A DNA stretch of 48,493 nucleotides, from the NCBI GenBank assembly GCA_017509205.1, contig JAFWQF010000111.1, positions 1 through 48,493 of the forward strand. Reading direction: 5' to 3'. The notes beneath the pieces were generated by a model. The model worked only from the letters and a program-made list of their open reading frames with translations, did not search any database and was not told where the DNA came from. This DNA comes from Clostridiales bacterium (GTDB lineage Bacteria > Bacillota > Clostridia > Saccharofermentanales > Saccharofermentanaceae). How positions within the stretch are numbered: position 1 is the first letter of the stretch; each line of letters opens with the position of its first letter. This document shows, one piece after another, positions 16,294-24,250 of this stretch. A program made the translations under genes and the position numbers.

Positions 16294-17202
16294 TCAGGTT
16301 CCGTGATAGGTCTCCGTGATCTCCTTGCACGCATTAACGAAATCAATGTTGAGCTTTCTCAGACGGTAAGACAAGTGACGGAGAATGAGTTCGATCTTCT
16401 CAGGGCATGTCTTGATGAGTTTCTGGAGATCCTCGGGGGTTACAGCCTCAACGACAGCTGCACCTGACTCAACGACTGCCGTAGCCATTCTGGGTTCTTC
16501 TGAAATGATACCCTTCTCACCGAAGAATGAGACCGCATCGATCTCCTTGAGCGTCATCTCTTCCTTGGTACGGTAATTGCTTATCATGCTGACGGAACCG
16601 CTGTGGAGAATGTACATGCAGTTCTCGACTTTGCCTTCCTTGAAGATGAACATACCCTTGCTGTAATTCTTGATGTCACCGGTATTGTCATCCTTGAGCT
16701 TGTCGAACTCAGCGCGGAGTGCATTTCCGTCAGGTTCAGTAAGCTTGTTCTTGTTTACCTGATATGTATCGATATGCTTCTTGATCTTGGAGAAAAGAGA
16801 CTTCTTCTTTGCCTCATCGGAATCCTTGAGCTGCTTTAAGAGGACCTGTGACTCAGCGTAATCTGCAGCCATGGTCTCGATCCTGCTGCCCAGGTGCTTC
16901 ATGAGCTCGATGATCTGATCCGGATTCTCCTTGAAATACTTCGTCATCTCATTTTCAGGGATCTCGACAACGGTTACCGCTGTCTCTGCAACTATCGTTG
17001 CGCTTCTCGGAGATGCCTCGAGGATGGCCATCTCTCCGAAGAACTCACCTGCATTAAGGAAACCTAATCTGAACGGATTCTTCTTTGCGTAGTCAGCATA
17101 AACACCGGCTTTGCCTTCCAGGAGCTTGAAGAAACTCTTGCCGACGTCTCCCTCTTTCATGATGATCTCGCCTTTTCTGAATTGCTTCTCAACAGAACCC
17201 AT
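16294..17202 (-). CDS. Protein with two cyclic-nucleotide-binding domains and no output domain
   Basis: This 302-residue soluble protein has two cNMP-binding beta-roll domains, at residues 1-130 and 180-290, joined by a charged helical linker. The first holds FGEMAILEASPRSATIVAE, close to the phosphate-binding cassette of CRP and protein kinase A regulatory subunits; the second holds FFGEKGIISEEPRMATAV. No helix-turn-helix, kinase or transporter domain is attached, so it must act through a partner. The ligand is unknown: Clostridia often lack cAMP signalling, so another nucleotide or none is possible. A strong AGGAGGGGG site precedes the ATG, next to a 17-base palindrome. Confidence 0.82.
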   Translation of the reverse strand: MGSVEKQFRKGEIIMKEGDVGKSFFKLLEGKAGVYADYAKKNPFRLGFLNAGEFFGEMAILEASPRSATIVAETAVTVVEIPENEMTKYFKENPDQIIELMKHLGSRIETMAADYAESQVLLKQLKDSDEAKKKSLFSKIKKHIDTYQVNKNKLTEPDGNALRAEFDKLKDDNTGDIKNYSKGMFIFKEGKVENCMYILHSGSVSMISNYRTKEEMTLKEIDAVSFFGEKGIISEEPRMATAVVESGAAVVEAVTPEDLQKLIKTCPEKIELILRHLSYRLRKLNIDFVNACKEITETYHGT

Positions 17203-17216
17203 AGTTCGCCCCCTCC

Positions 17217-17233
17217 TGTTTATTGAATAAACA
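17217..17233. promoter_or_regulatory. Palindrome next to the ribosome site of the cNMP-domain gene
   Basis: TGTTTATTGAATAAACA is a perfect 17-base palindrome around a central G. On the minus strand it ends directly at the AGGAGGGGG ribosome site of the cNMP-domain gene. It could be an operator or a small leader hairpin. It resembles no specific operator I can name. Confidence 0.4.
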
Positions 17234-17341
17234 TGAATTGATAAAAAAATAATAGCATATTAACAGGCTCGGGTGCTATATCTTTATGGCCTTCCGGAAC
17301 GTTTTGTTTTATTTCTTCAAAGCAAATTTCGTGTTTTTTCG

Positions 17342-17363
17342 CAAACGATATACAAACGATATA
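17342..17363. repeat. Tandem 11-bp direct repeat (CAAACGATATA x2)
   Basis: Two exact head-to-tail copies of CAAACGATATA lie in the 277-base spacer between the divergent cNMP-domain and small membrane-protein genes. The 11-base period places both copies on one face of the helix, as expected for a regulator binding two adjacent sites. Function is inferred only. Confidence 0.5.
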
Positions 17364-17405
17364 TCAGTAATTTAAGATAGTCTTATTTGAGGAGTTAAAC
17401 ACATT

Positions 17406-17434
17406 TTGCTACTGTCCGAACAATATGATAAATT
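17406..17434 (+). promoter_or_regulatory. Candidate promoter for the ABC-2 operon
   Basis: TTGCTA (17406-17411), a 17-base spacer and TAAATT (17429-17434) give a four-of-six match at each element, about 45 bases before the ATG at 17480. Confidence 0.4.
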
Positions 17435-17479
17435 ATATTTTACAGTTGGCATATCAAATTCAACATCCGGGGTGAGGAA

Positions 17480-18034
17480 ATGAAAAACAAGTTAAGGAAG
17501 ATCAACAAAGGGATTGTCCTTTTGTTTCTGTTGGTGGTTATGGTCGGCACCATCGGTTTTATCGACACGGTAAAATTCTCCGCGCGTAAAGAAGATGCAA
17601 GGCAAAAAGCAGAATCATTCGTCACTGAACTTTCTGCCTTTTACGTCTGGCCCAAGGACATGCCGAATGTCGACGTGGTCGAATTCGAGAAAAACGAGAA
17701 AAAGTATCTCCCGTATTTCGATTCTGCCTATGCAAAAGTCAAACCTCATGTGTACGACAGTAAAGTTCTCAAGGAAGAACTGAGGGAAAGCGCCGTAGAT
17801 ACGGTCAGGAGAATGCTCGTAAATGAGATCAAACCCGATAAGGCAACTCTTACCCCGCAGTTTGAAAAGACACTGATCAACAAAGACACGGCTACGGTCA
17901 AGGGAAGCGTTACCCTCAAGGCTTCGGGTACCGGCGGCAAGACATATAACAGATCCTGCAACTGTCAAGTTCACCTGGAATACTATAACGAGCAGTGGGT
18001 CGTTGTCGGCATGCTGCTCGAAGACGAGCTTTAA
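17480..18034 (+). CDS. Small membrane-anchored protein of the ABC-2 operon
   Basis: This 184-residue protein has one N-terminal span (residues 10-30) and an extracytoplasmic domain with alternating strands near the end (HLEYYNEQWVVVGMLLEDEL), reminiscent of the NTF2-like or Tim44-like folds common in such anchored proteins. I recognise no catalytic motif. GGTGAGG precedes the ATG, and the ABC transporter ATPase gene starts 18 bases after its stop, so it is likely an accessory part of the transporter or its sensor. Confidence 0.6.
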   Translation: MKNKLRKINKGIVLLFLLVVMVGTIGFIDTVKFSARKEDARQKAESFVTELSAFYVWPKDMPNVDVVEFEKNEKKYLPYFDSAYAKVKPHVYDSKVLKEELRESAVDTVRRMLVNEIKPDKATLTPQFEKTLINKDTATVKGSVTLKASGTGGKTYNRSCNCQVHLEYYNEQWVVVGMLLEDEL

Positions 18035-18052
18035 GAACAGGGGGTGATCAGT

Positions 18053-18988
18053 TTGGCAGAAGAAAAACATGCAGCTTTAAGCATAAAGAACATAACCAAG
18101 ATCTACGGCAAAAAGAAGGCCGCAGACCATGTCTCTTTTGACATAAACGAAGGCGAGATCTTCGGTTTCTTAGGTCCCAACGGCGCGGGAAAGACCACGG
18201 TCATTAAGAGCATCCTGGGCTTCATCTTCCCCGATGAAGGCGAAGTCTTTATCAACGGTTACGATACAAAAAAGCATTACGAAAAGGCAATGGCATCAGT
18301 CGGAGGCATCGTCGAAAACCCCGAGATGTATCTCAACCTTTCAGCGCGCAAGAACATCGAGATGTACGCAAGACTTCACGGCAACATTTCGAAAGAGCGC
18401 ATCGACGAAGTCATCAATGAGGTAGGCCTTTCTGGCAGATCGAAGGACCCCATCAAAAAGTATTCGCTCGGCATGAAGCAGAGGATCGGACTTGCGCAGG
18501 CAATGGTCCACAAGCCCAAGCTCCTCATACTCGACGAACCCACGAACGGTCTTGATCCTACCGGCATCCATCAGCTCCGTGATGTCCTTAAAAAGTATGC
18601 TCACGAACAGGGCGGCGCGGTAATGGTATCAAGCCACATTCTCTCTGAGATGCAGCTTCTGTGCGACCGTGTCGGCATCATCAACAACGGAAAGCTGATA
18701 AAGGTATGCACCATGGAAGAGCTCGAGAAGATGAACTCTTCTTCCAGATACATACTCAAAGTATCTGATGCACAGAAAACAAAAGAACTTCTTTCCGGTA
18801 ATGAGAAAGTCTCTGAGATCGAAGTAAAAGACAACATCATAAATGCCGGCATCGATGAGGAAAACATTGCTTCCATCGTAAGACTTCTCGTCACCGGAGG
18901 CGTTGACATAAGTGAAGTTAAGAAAAACGAATCGTCTCTGGAAGAAGTCTTCCTGCAGGTCACGGGAGGAGGGATCAACGTTGGGTAA
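18053..18988 (+). CDS. ABC-2 transporter ATP-binding protein
   Basis: This 311-residue ATPase is of the BcrA/CcmA-like type that powers ABC-2 exporters of antibiotics, peptides or other substrates. It contains Walker A (GPNGAGKTT), signature (YSLGMKQRIGLAQ), Walker B (LLILDEPTNGLDP) and an H-loop (VSSH), with a C-terminal accessory domain of about 90 residues. I start at TTG 18053, correctly spaced from AGGGGGTGAT; the GTG at 18044 lies inside that site. The end overlaps the permease start by eight bases. Confidence 0.9.
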   Translation: MAEEKHAALSIKNITKIYGKKKAADHVSFDINEGEIFGFLGPNGAGKTTVIKSILGFIFPDEGEVFINGYDTKKHYEKAMASVGGIVENPEMYLNLSARKNIEMYARLHGNISKERIDEVINEVGLSGRSKDPIKKYSLGMKQRIGLAQAMVHKPKLLILDEPTNGLDPTGIHQLRDVLKKYAHEQGGAVMVSSHILSEMQLLCDRVGIINNGKLIKVCTMEELEKMNSSSRYILKVSDAQKTKELLSGNEKVSEIEVKDNIINAGIDEENIASIVRLLVTGGVDISEVKKNESSLEEVFLQVTGGGINVG

Positions 18989-20549
18989 GATAAGAGCACT
19001 ATATACAAATGAGATGATAAAGATCTCAAGGCGTCCGTCGGTAATAATCGTGGCGGCGGCAACCTTCATAATCGCGCTTGCCTTCCCTTTCCTGATGCGC
19101 GTCATCTATAACAATGATCTCGGCATGACGGAAAACTATAATACCCGCGAGCGCTTTGAGCAGAATCTCAGCGAGTCAAAAGCCGAGCTTGCAAACCACA
19201 GCTATACCACGGCAAAAGAAAACGTGACTATAGAAGCAGGCGGCAAGGAAAAGACAGTAGCCATGACAAAATATTCGGGCAACGATTTTGTCTATCATCT
19301 GGCAAACAAGACCGTCTATGAGGACATACTCAAAAACTATGATTTTGAAAAATTCCCCATCAACTGGAACTGGCTTGCCATGAGATCCATGTCAGCTTAC
19401 CGCTCCGCGACAGAACGTCTCTTCACCATGGAAACTACCGAATTTGAAGAAAGAGATGCCGAATGGCTCGATATGTTTGAAAAGGTTTCTTCCGCGCGCG
19501 ACAGCTTCAGGACAGCCATGTTAAAGCATGAATATGAGCCATTATGTAAAGGATTCGAGACCTTAAACAGTCTTGGCATTAATGATGAGACTCATTCACC
19601 TGACATCATCAGACGTCTTTCAACCACTGATCCTGAAGGCAAGCTGGAATACACTGCAGCTTCACTCCTCATGGGTTATCTCGAAGACAGAGATACAAAT
19701 CAGAAGATCCTCGACTCCGGGCTTGAAGACTCAATGTCTCTTCCCCGCATCGTTACAGATGAGCGCAGGGAGATCCTCAAGAACAGCAATCTGATCCTTG
19801 AGTATAAGTTCAATAAACACAACACATACAGTGAGGCAAGCATGATTGCCATCATGGCTGACTACTACTCGGAGCAGGTCGCAAGATACGGTCTCGTCAT
19901 CCTGCTTGTCCTGATAGCCGGAAGCAGCGTCTCACAGGAACTCGCGACAGGTTCGATCAAGTCACTTATAATCGCACCCGTAAAGCGCTGGAAGATATTC
20001 ACGGCAAAGCTGCTTTCGATAATCTCATGGATGCTCGCGGCATCGATCCTGCTCGCCCTGTTTGCGATAATCGGTACAGGCATAGCCTTCGGGTTTGAAA
20101 ACCTCCCGCCGTACCTGTATGTATCGGGCGGAAACGTTGTCGAAATGCCTTTCGTATTCGCCATGATCCTTATCACTCTGGTACAGAGCATCCCGGCATT
20201 CTTCTATGCGTTTGCAGCCTTCATGATCTCCTGCTTCACCAAGAACACAGGCGTATCCGTAGGCGTTTCGATCGGACTTCTCCTGTTCCACGAAGTCCCT
20301 ACTATCCTTCAGTCTTCTGAGGTTCCACAGAGATTCCTTGATTTCACGCCCGTTGCAAACATGGACCTGGTCGAAAAGGTTTTCCCCTATATCAACCTGA
20401 TGGTCTCAATGGATGAAATGGAGATCAATCTCTTCTCGGGTTATGGATTCAACAATCCGCTGTGGTCGATGGTGCTCTACAATGTCGTGCTGGCTTTTAC
20501 GGTACTGCTGATAGCGTTCGAGGAGTTTACGAAAAAAGACATCGCATGA
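18981..20549 (+). CDS. ABC-2 family permease
   Basis: This 522-residue membrane protein has one span near the N-terminus (residues 20-40), a long extracytoplasmic domain of about 270 residues rich in charged residues, then about five or six spans from residue 295 on. The motif SSVSQELATGSIKSLIIAPV before span 3 is typical of ABC-2 permeases. I start at TTG 18981, with AGGAGGG seven bases upstream, inside the end of the ATPase gene. The substrate cannot be told from the sequence. Confidence 0.85.
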   Translation: MGKIRALYTNEMIKISRRPSVIIVAAATFIIALAFPFLMRVIYNNDLGMTENYNTRERFEQNLSESKAELANHSYTTAKENVTIEAGGKEKTVAMTKYSGNDFVYHLANKTVYEDILKNYDFEKFPINWNWLAMRSMSAYRSATERLFTMETTEFEERDAEWLDMFEKVSSARDSFRTAMLKHEYEPLCKGFETLNSLGINDETHSPDIIRRLSTTDPEGKLEYTAASLLMGYLEDRDTNQKILDSGLEDSMSLPRIVTDERREILKNSNLILEYKFNKHNTYSEASMIAIMADYYSEQVARYGLVILLVLIAGSSVSQELATGSIKSLIIAPVKRWKIFTAKLLSIISWMLAASILLALFAIIGTGIAFGFENLPPYLYVSGGNVVEMPFVFAMILITLVQSIPAFFYAFAAFMISCFTKNTGVSVGVSIGLLLFHEVPTILQSSEVPQRFLDFTPVANMDLVEKVFPYINLMVSMDEMEINLFSGYGFNNPLWSMVLYNVVLAFTVLLIAFEEFTKKDIA

Positions 20550-20643
20550 CATCCATTCTGCTCGCTAAGGTCCTCCGCGCTTCGCTTGTGCGGAAATCGC
20601 TCGAAAAATGTTGTCATGCTCCATATGAATAATATGGATTTTA
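20546..20643. other. Spacer with dyad-rich, repeat-like sequence
   Basis: Between the permease stop and the terminator the DNA holds ATGACA and TGTCAT in inverted order at 20546 and 20612, a central stem CCGCGC/GTGCGG (20575-20593, loop TTCGCTT) and a small palindrome CCATATgaataATATGG near 20621-20637. It looks like an intergenic palindromic element of the REP kind, but no second copy is in the window. Confidence 0.35.
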
Positions 20644-20670
20644 AAAGCCCGCTTCACGAAAGCGGGCTTT
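20644..20670. terminator. Bidirectional terminator between convergent genes
   Basis: AAAGCCCGCTT and AAGCGGGCTTT form a perfect 11-base stem with a five-base loop. T-rich sequence follows on the plus strand (ATTTATTTCT) and TTTTAAAATCC on the minus strand, so it can end both the permease and methyltransferase transcripts. Confidence 0.9.
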
Positions 20671-20672
20671 AT

Positions 20673-21428
20673 TTATTTCTGATAAAGATACAAAACGTAC
20701 TTGTCGTTGAACACTATCTTATTGCCGTGCCTTAGGACCGCGTCGCGGACTCCGTTAAAGAACGGTTCCCTGCTCTCATCCGTTATGGCGATATGAGTCG
20801 AATGCGTGCCGAGATACTCGTTGTGTTCGTCAGCGGTGTATTCCCTTCTGCCGGGCCAGAACTTCTGCTCGATGAACTTAAGGCCGTAGTTACTTCCGTT
20901 CATGTAATCGAAATGCTGGTCGTAGGGCTGGTTAGTGACGAAGCACTTCTCATAGACCTCCTGGATCTCGTCATAGAGCTCCGGATTGTCCGACTGGTAT
21001 TCGGATACCATCAGGCACATCGCGAGGTATCCGCCGTCCTTCAGAAGGTCATATACGCGGCTGTAGGCAACGTCTTCCTTTATCCACTGGATCGTTGCCG
21101 CCGAAAAGATCAGATCAAACTTTTTGTCTGCGAAATCGTATGTCTCAAAGTCCGCATTTACTATGCTGAAATTCGGGTACGAGGAATACTTTTCGCGCAT
21201 CTTGTCAGCGAGGTGCGAACCTAATTCTATGGCAAGATAATCCGCTCCGCTCTTGATCGCAAAATCAGATGCCTGCCCCGTTCCGGGGCCTATCTCAAGG
21301 CAGCTCTTGCCGGGACCCAGGCCCGTAGTCTTAATGATGTGATCGAAAAGCTGAGGGTTATAGCGCACCCTCCATTTATCGAACTTCTCGGGGATCGAAT
21401 CGAATACGAGTCTCTTGTCTTTGGCCAT
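20673..21428 (-). CDS. SAM-dependent class I methyltransferase
   Basis: This 251-residue protein has a Rossmann-fold methyltransferase core near its N-terminus: motif I CLEIGPGTGQASDFA (about residues 40-54), an acidic residue after the second strand (LAIELG), NADFETYDF and FDLIFSAATIQWI. It resembles small-molecule methyltransferases of the trans-aconitate/UbiE group; the acceptor is unknown. Its ATG shares one base with the stop of the Nudix gene (TAATG), so the two are co-translated. Confidence 0.85.
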   Translation of the reverse strand: MAKDKRLVFDSIPEKFDKWRVRYNPQLFDHIIKTTGLGPGKSCLEIGPGTGQASDFAIKSGADYLAIELGSHLADKMREKYSSYPNFSIVNADFETYDFADKKFDLIFSAATIQWIKEDVAYSRVYDLLKDGGYLAMCLMVSEYQSDNPELYDEIQEVYEKCFVTNQPYDQHFDYMNGSNYGLKFIEQKFWPGRREYTADEHNEYLGTHSTHIAITDESREPFFNGVRDAVLRHGNKIVFNDKYVLYLYQK

Positions 21429-21919
21429 TACAGATACTCCTGTTCCTCGTGCGAAGCAAGCCTGTCTCCCTCATATCTGAACTTCATCGTGAAGAATCTG
21501 CGGGGCGTGCGCTTAAAGAGATAATCAAACATTATCTTATCGCCTTCCCAAACCGGGAGGTCATTTATCTTATCGAGTGCCACCCATGAGAGTTCACCCT
21601 CATCGCAGGCTTTCTCAGGCACCTCAAATCCTTCCGGAACGGATGCCGTGAAGACGTGCATGTATTCACTCTCATATTCGGATGAAAGGAACGTCACAAG
21701 GCCCCTGTACTCGAAATCTGTAAGGTCCTCACGCTTAATCCCGCTCTCTTCCCTGAGTTCTCTCAAAGCACATTCCTCGGGCGTCTCGTCAGTCTCAAAA
21801 TGACCTCCGATGCCAAGCCACTTATCGAGGTTCATGTCTCCCTTGCGCGTCTTGCGAATGAAGAGACAGTAATCCCCGCGGGTTATGTATATGAGTGTGG
21901 TGAGATTTGAAAGACGCAT
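21428..21919 (-). CDS. Nudix hydrolase
   Basis: This 163-residue protein carries the complete Nudix box, [20 protein letters not shown] followed by SGI, with all catalytic glutamates. It resembles the MutT/8-oxo-dGTPase-like group ([16 protein letters not shown] ahead of the box). The substrate is probably a nucleoside diphosphate derivative. No strong ribosome site precedes the ATG. It is first in a two-gene operon with the methyltransferase. Confidence 0.9.
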   Translation of the reverse strand: MRLSNLTTLIYITRGDYCLFIRKTRKGDMNLDKWLGIGGHFETDETPEECALRELREESGIKREDLTDFEYRGLVTFLSSEYESEYMHVFTASVPEGFEVPEKACDEGELSWVALDKINDLPVWEGDKIMFDYLFKRTPRRFFTMKFRYEGDRLASHEEQEYL

Positions 21920-21943
21920 GACGGGCGCCGATTTAAAGGCTTA

Positions 21944-22525
21944 TCAGAGAGCCTGTTCCGCGGTCTGTCCTTCCGTCTCAAGCTCGCCGTTGGCAAGTGC
22001 GATACGGTAGTTTACGCGGTAGATGATGTAAGAAGAAACGTCGACCTTGAAGGTCTCGCAGAGTGCACACCACTTGTCTGCCAGAGTAACGAGAACGCTC
22101 TCACGGTATCTGGGAGGCATTATGGTGAGCGGGAACATATGCTTGCTGATGATGTCCTTCTCAACTTCGTTAAGACCGAAATCCCTGTCGGCATTGAGCA
22201 TAGCCTTACGGGGATGTGTGAAGCCGTGGATGTTGTGGCCGGGAACGGTCTTGTCGTGCCAGTCGTAAAGGAAATAGTCGTGGAGCAGGGCTGCTCTTAC
22301 GAGGCTGTCCTTGTCGAACTTGAGCTTGAACATCTTCTCGAGATACTGGGCCATGAGCAGTGAGTATTTTGCAACTGAAACGCAGTGTTCAAACACGGTC
22401 GTATTGCCGTGCTGGGTAAAGTTCTTCATTTGATGAGCTTTGGGATCTAAAAGTATATCACGGCCACGGGTTAACAATTCCTTGGCCAGCTTATATTCAG
22501 TAATTTGCTTAGGTATTGAACTCAA
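21944..22525 (-). CDS. HD-domain hydrolase
   Basis: This 193-residue protein has HD phosphohydrolase metal sites: His in FEHCVSVAKY and the HD pair in LLHDYFLYDWH, with a later His in HGFTHPRKA. Such proteins act on phosphoester bonds in nucleotides or RNA; this short type is common and unassigned. The start is a TTG without a strong nearby ribosome site and is uncertain. A TATAAT on the minus strand at 22564-22559 is a candidate -10. The 127 bases before it hold nothing else I can identify. Confidence 0.78.
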   Translation of the reverse strand: MSSIPKQITEYKLAKELLTRGRDILLDPKAHQMKNFTQHGNTTVFEHCVSVAKYSLLMAQYLEKMFKLKFDKDSLVRAALLHDYFLYDWHDKTVPGHNIHGFTHPRKAMLNADRDFGLNEVEKDIISKHMFPLTIMPPRYRESVLVTLADKWCALCETFKVDVSSYIIYRVNYRIALANGELETEGQTAEQAL

Positions 22526-22652
22526 CTGCTTACTTTTGCCCTTTCAGATATCAAGGTCATTATAATGCATCTTGATTTCATTTGCACCACAAATATGTAT
22601 AAATCACATATCTTTTAGCAGGGCACTCAGTGTGCATGTCGCTTCATGCTAA

Positions 22653-23378
22653 CTACAGCTGATATTTGTGCCTTATCCTTAAGTCCCACCAGATCTTCCA
22701 GGTGTCCGTAAACATCTTCCAGACATCCTTGAACTTGATCCTTCCGAAGGACTCTCCCCTTGTGAAATTGAGCTCTACGGGCATCTCAACGAGCTTTGCG
22801 CCGCACTTGTTTGCAAGTGCCAGGAGCTCGATGTCGAAAGCAAAACCGTCGACCTTGCGAAGCGGAGCGAGCTTTCTTATCAGGTCGCCCCTGTAAAGCT
22901 TGATTCCGGTCTGTGTGTCATGGCACTTAAGTCCGAAAAGGACCTTGAGCATGATGTAATAGCACAGCGAAAAGACCTTGCGTGCGAACGGGTATTCAAG
23001 CTTGGAATCCTTATGCATCTTAGAGCCGATGACGATGTCTGCACCGGTAGCGAGCATTTCCTTTACGTAGCCTTCGAACATGTCGGGATTGAGATCCAGG
23101 TCGGCATCAAGGAATCCCACGATGTCGCCACGGCTGTTGTTGATGCCCCAGGTGACAGCTCCGCCCTTGCCGCGGTTAACTTCGTAGCCGCAGTCCCTTA
23201 TGTGGGGATTCTCAGAAGCAGCACGGGCAACTTCCGCGCCGGTGTTGTCCTTGCTGCCGTCATTGACCGCGACGATCTCATAATCCGGAGTGATACGGGA
23301 GACCGACTTGTCGATAACTGCCAGGTTGTCATAGATATGCTCGCCTTCGTTATAGGCCGGCACTACGATACTTAACAT
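22653..23378 (-). CDS. Family 2 glycosyltransferase (dolichol-phosphate-mannose-synthase-like)
   Basis: This 241-residue enzyme has a GT2 fold: SIVVPAYNEGEHI at the start, VNDGSKDNT, the DXD motif GFLDADLDLNP and HDTQTGIKLYRG, all typical of polyprenyl-phosphate sugar transferases (DPM1 or Alg5-like). It should move a sugar from a nucleotide sugar to a lipid carrier at the cytoplasmic membrane face. There is no C-terminal membrane span. I start at ATG 23378, since AGAGGTGG lies just upstream. It follows the TPM protein gene by 20 bases. Confidence 0.87.
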   Translation of the reverse strand: MLSIVVPAYNEGEHIYDNLAVIDKSVSRITPDYEIVAVNDGSKDNTGAEVARAASENPHIRDCGYEVNRGKGGAVTWGINNSRGDIVGFLDADLDLNPDMFEGYVKEMLATGADIVIGSKMHKDSKLEYPFARKVFSLCYYIMLKVLFGLKCHDTQTGIKLYRGDLIRKLAPLRKVDGFAFDIELLALANKCGAKLVEMPVELNFTRGESFGRIKFKDVWKMFTDTWKIWWDLRIRHKYQL

Positions 23379-23398
23379 TGCCACCTCTTAAACTGGTA

Positions 23399-24250
23399 TC
23401 AGAAACGGCCGCCGCCGCCACCGGAGAAGCCGCCTCCTCCGCCGCCACCGCCGCCGGAGGAACCGCCACCGCCGCCGCCCGAAGACGACGATTCGATGCG
23501 TACGACAGTCTGTCTCAGGAACGTGTCACTGCCTGCAACGGCCGTGGGTGCACTGATTCTGTAATATGAAGCTGCGGGAGCCGGATCGAGCTTTCTCGAA
23601 GGCGTAGCAAGCTTTGTGATGATCATTGCAAGAATGACCGGGATGATCATGGTGAAGAATACGATCGCGCCGTAACCCTTATAGCTGTAATCGTTAAGGC
23701 TTTTCAGGATGTTGCTGATCGCCGTTGCATACTCGCCCCTGCCCAGATACTCCTTGTTTTTGTAAAAGAGTCCCTGACACTCATCATTGCTTACCGCGAA
23801 GTGAGCGGTACCATATGTGTAGAGCCAGAAGAAACGCTGGCCGTCCTCATCGATCGTGAGGTCCACGAGGATGCAGATGCCTGAGTTGTTCTGAAGCGGA
23901 ACGGTGTTGACGTTCTTCATGTAGTAGTCTTCCGCGAACTTCTTGCAGCTGTCATCGTCGTTTCCGTATCCTCTGCCCTTGTCGCGTGTGGTTACGACGA
24001 CAACGTTGATGTCCTTATCTCTCGAAAGGTTTTTGACAAGGCCTTCAATGTATGTCTCCTGTGATTTCGTGAAGATGTTGGCAGAGTCATCGATCTTGAC
24101 CCTCTTTGCGGGAGATAGGTTCATGAAGATATAGAAGACAATGGCCAGGATGACGATCACCAGAAGGCCGATCGCAACACCTATGGAAGCGCCGCTGAGC
24201 TCGCTCCAGATGGATATTTTCTGATTGTTTCTCTTTGTATTCGCACTCAT
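23399..24250 (-). CDS. TPM-domain membrane protein with Gly-rich tail
   Basis: This 283-residue protein has one span at about residues 18-40, a TPM-type domain (IFTKSQETYIEGLVKNLS, NVVVVTTRDKGRGYG, YGTAHFAVS), a second span at about residues 200-222 and a tail of nearly only Gly and Ser (GGGGGFSGGGGGRF). TPM proteins of this form are widespread and of unclear biochemical role, some being membrane-associated phosphatase-like or assembly proteins. Its ATG overlaps the zinc-ribbon gene stop (ATGA). The tail DNA is a GCC-rich simple repeat at 23402-23480. Confidence 0.8.
   Translation of the reverse strand: MSANTKRNNQKISIWSELSGASIGVAIGLLVIVILAIVFYIFMNLSPAKRVKIDDSANIFTKSQETYIEGLVKNLSRDKDINVVVVTTRDKGRGYGNDDDSCKKFAEDYYMKNVNTVPLQNNSGICILVDLTIDEDGQRFFWLYTYGTAHFAVSNDECQGLFYKNKEYLGRGEYATAISNILKSLNDYSYKGYGAIVFFTMIIPVILAMIITKLATPSRKLDPAPAASYYRISAPTAVAGSDTFLRQTVVRIESSSSGGGGGGSSGGGGGGGGGFSGGGGGRF

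Noticed and set aside
17342..17363. Tandem repeat as a LytTR-type operator
   Set aside because: LytTR sites are 9-base repeats about 21 bases apart; an 11-base period does not match.
22920..23375. Long plus-strand open frame opposite the glycosyltransferase
   Set aside because: It is an antisense shadow: the minus strand encodes a complete GT2 enzyme with all motifs, while the plus-strand frame has no ribosome site or recognisable domain.
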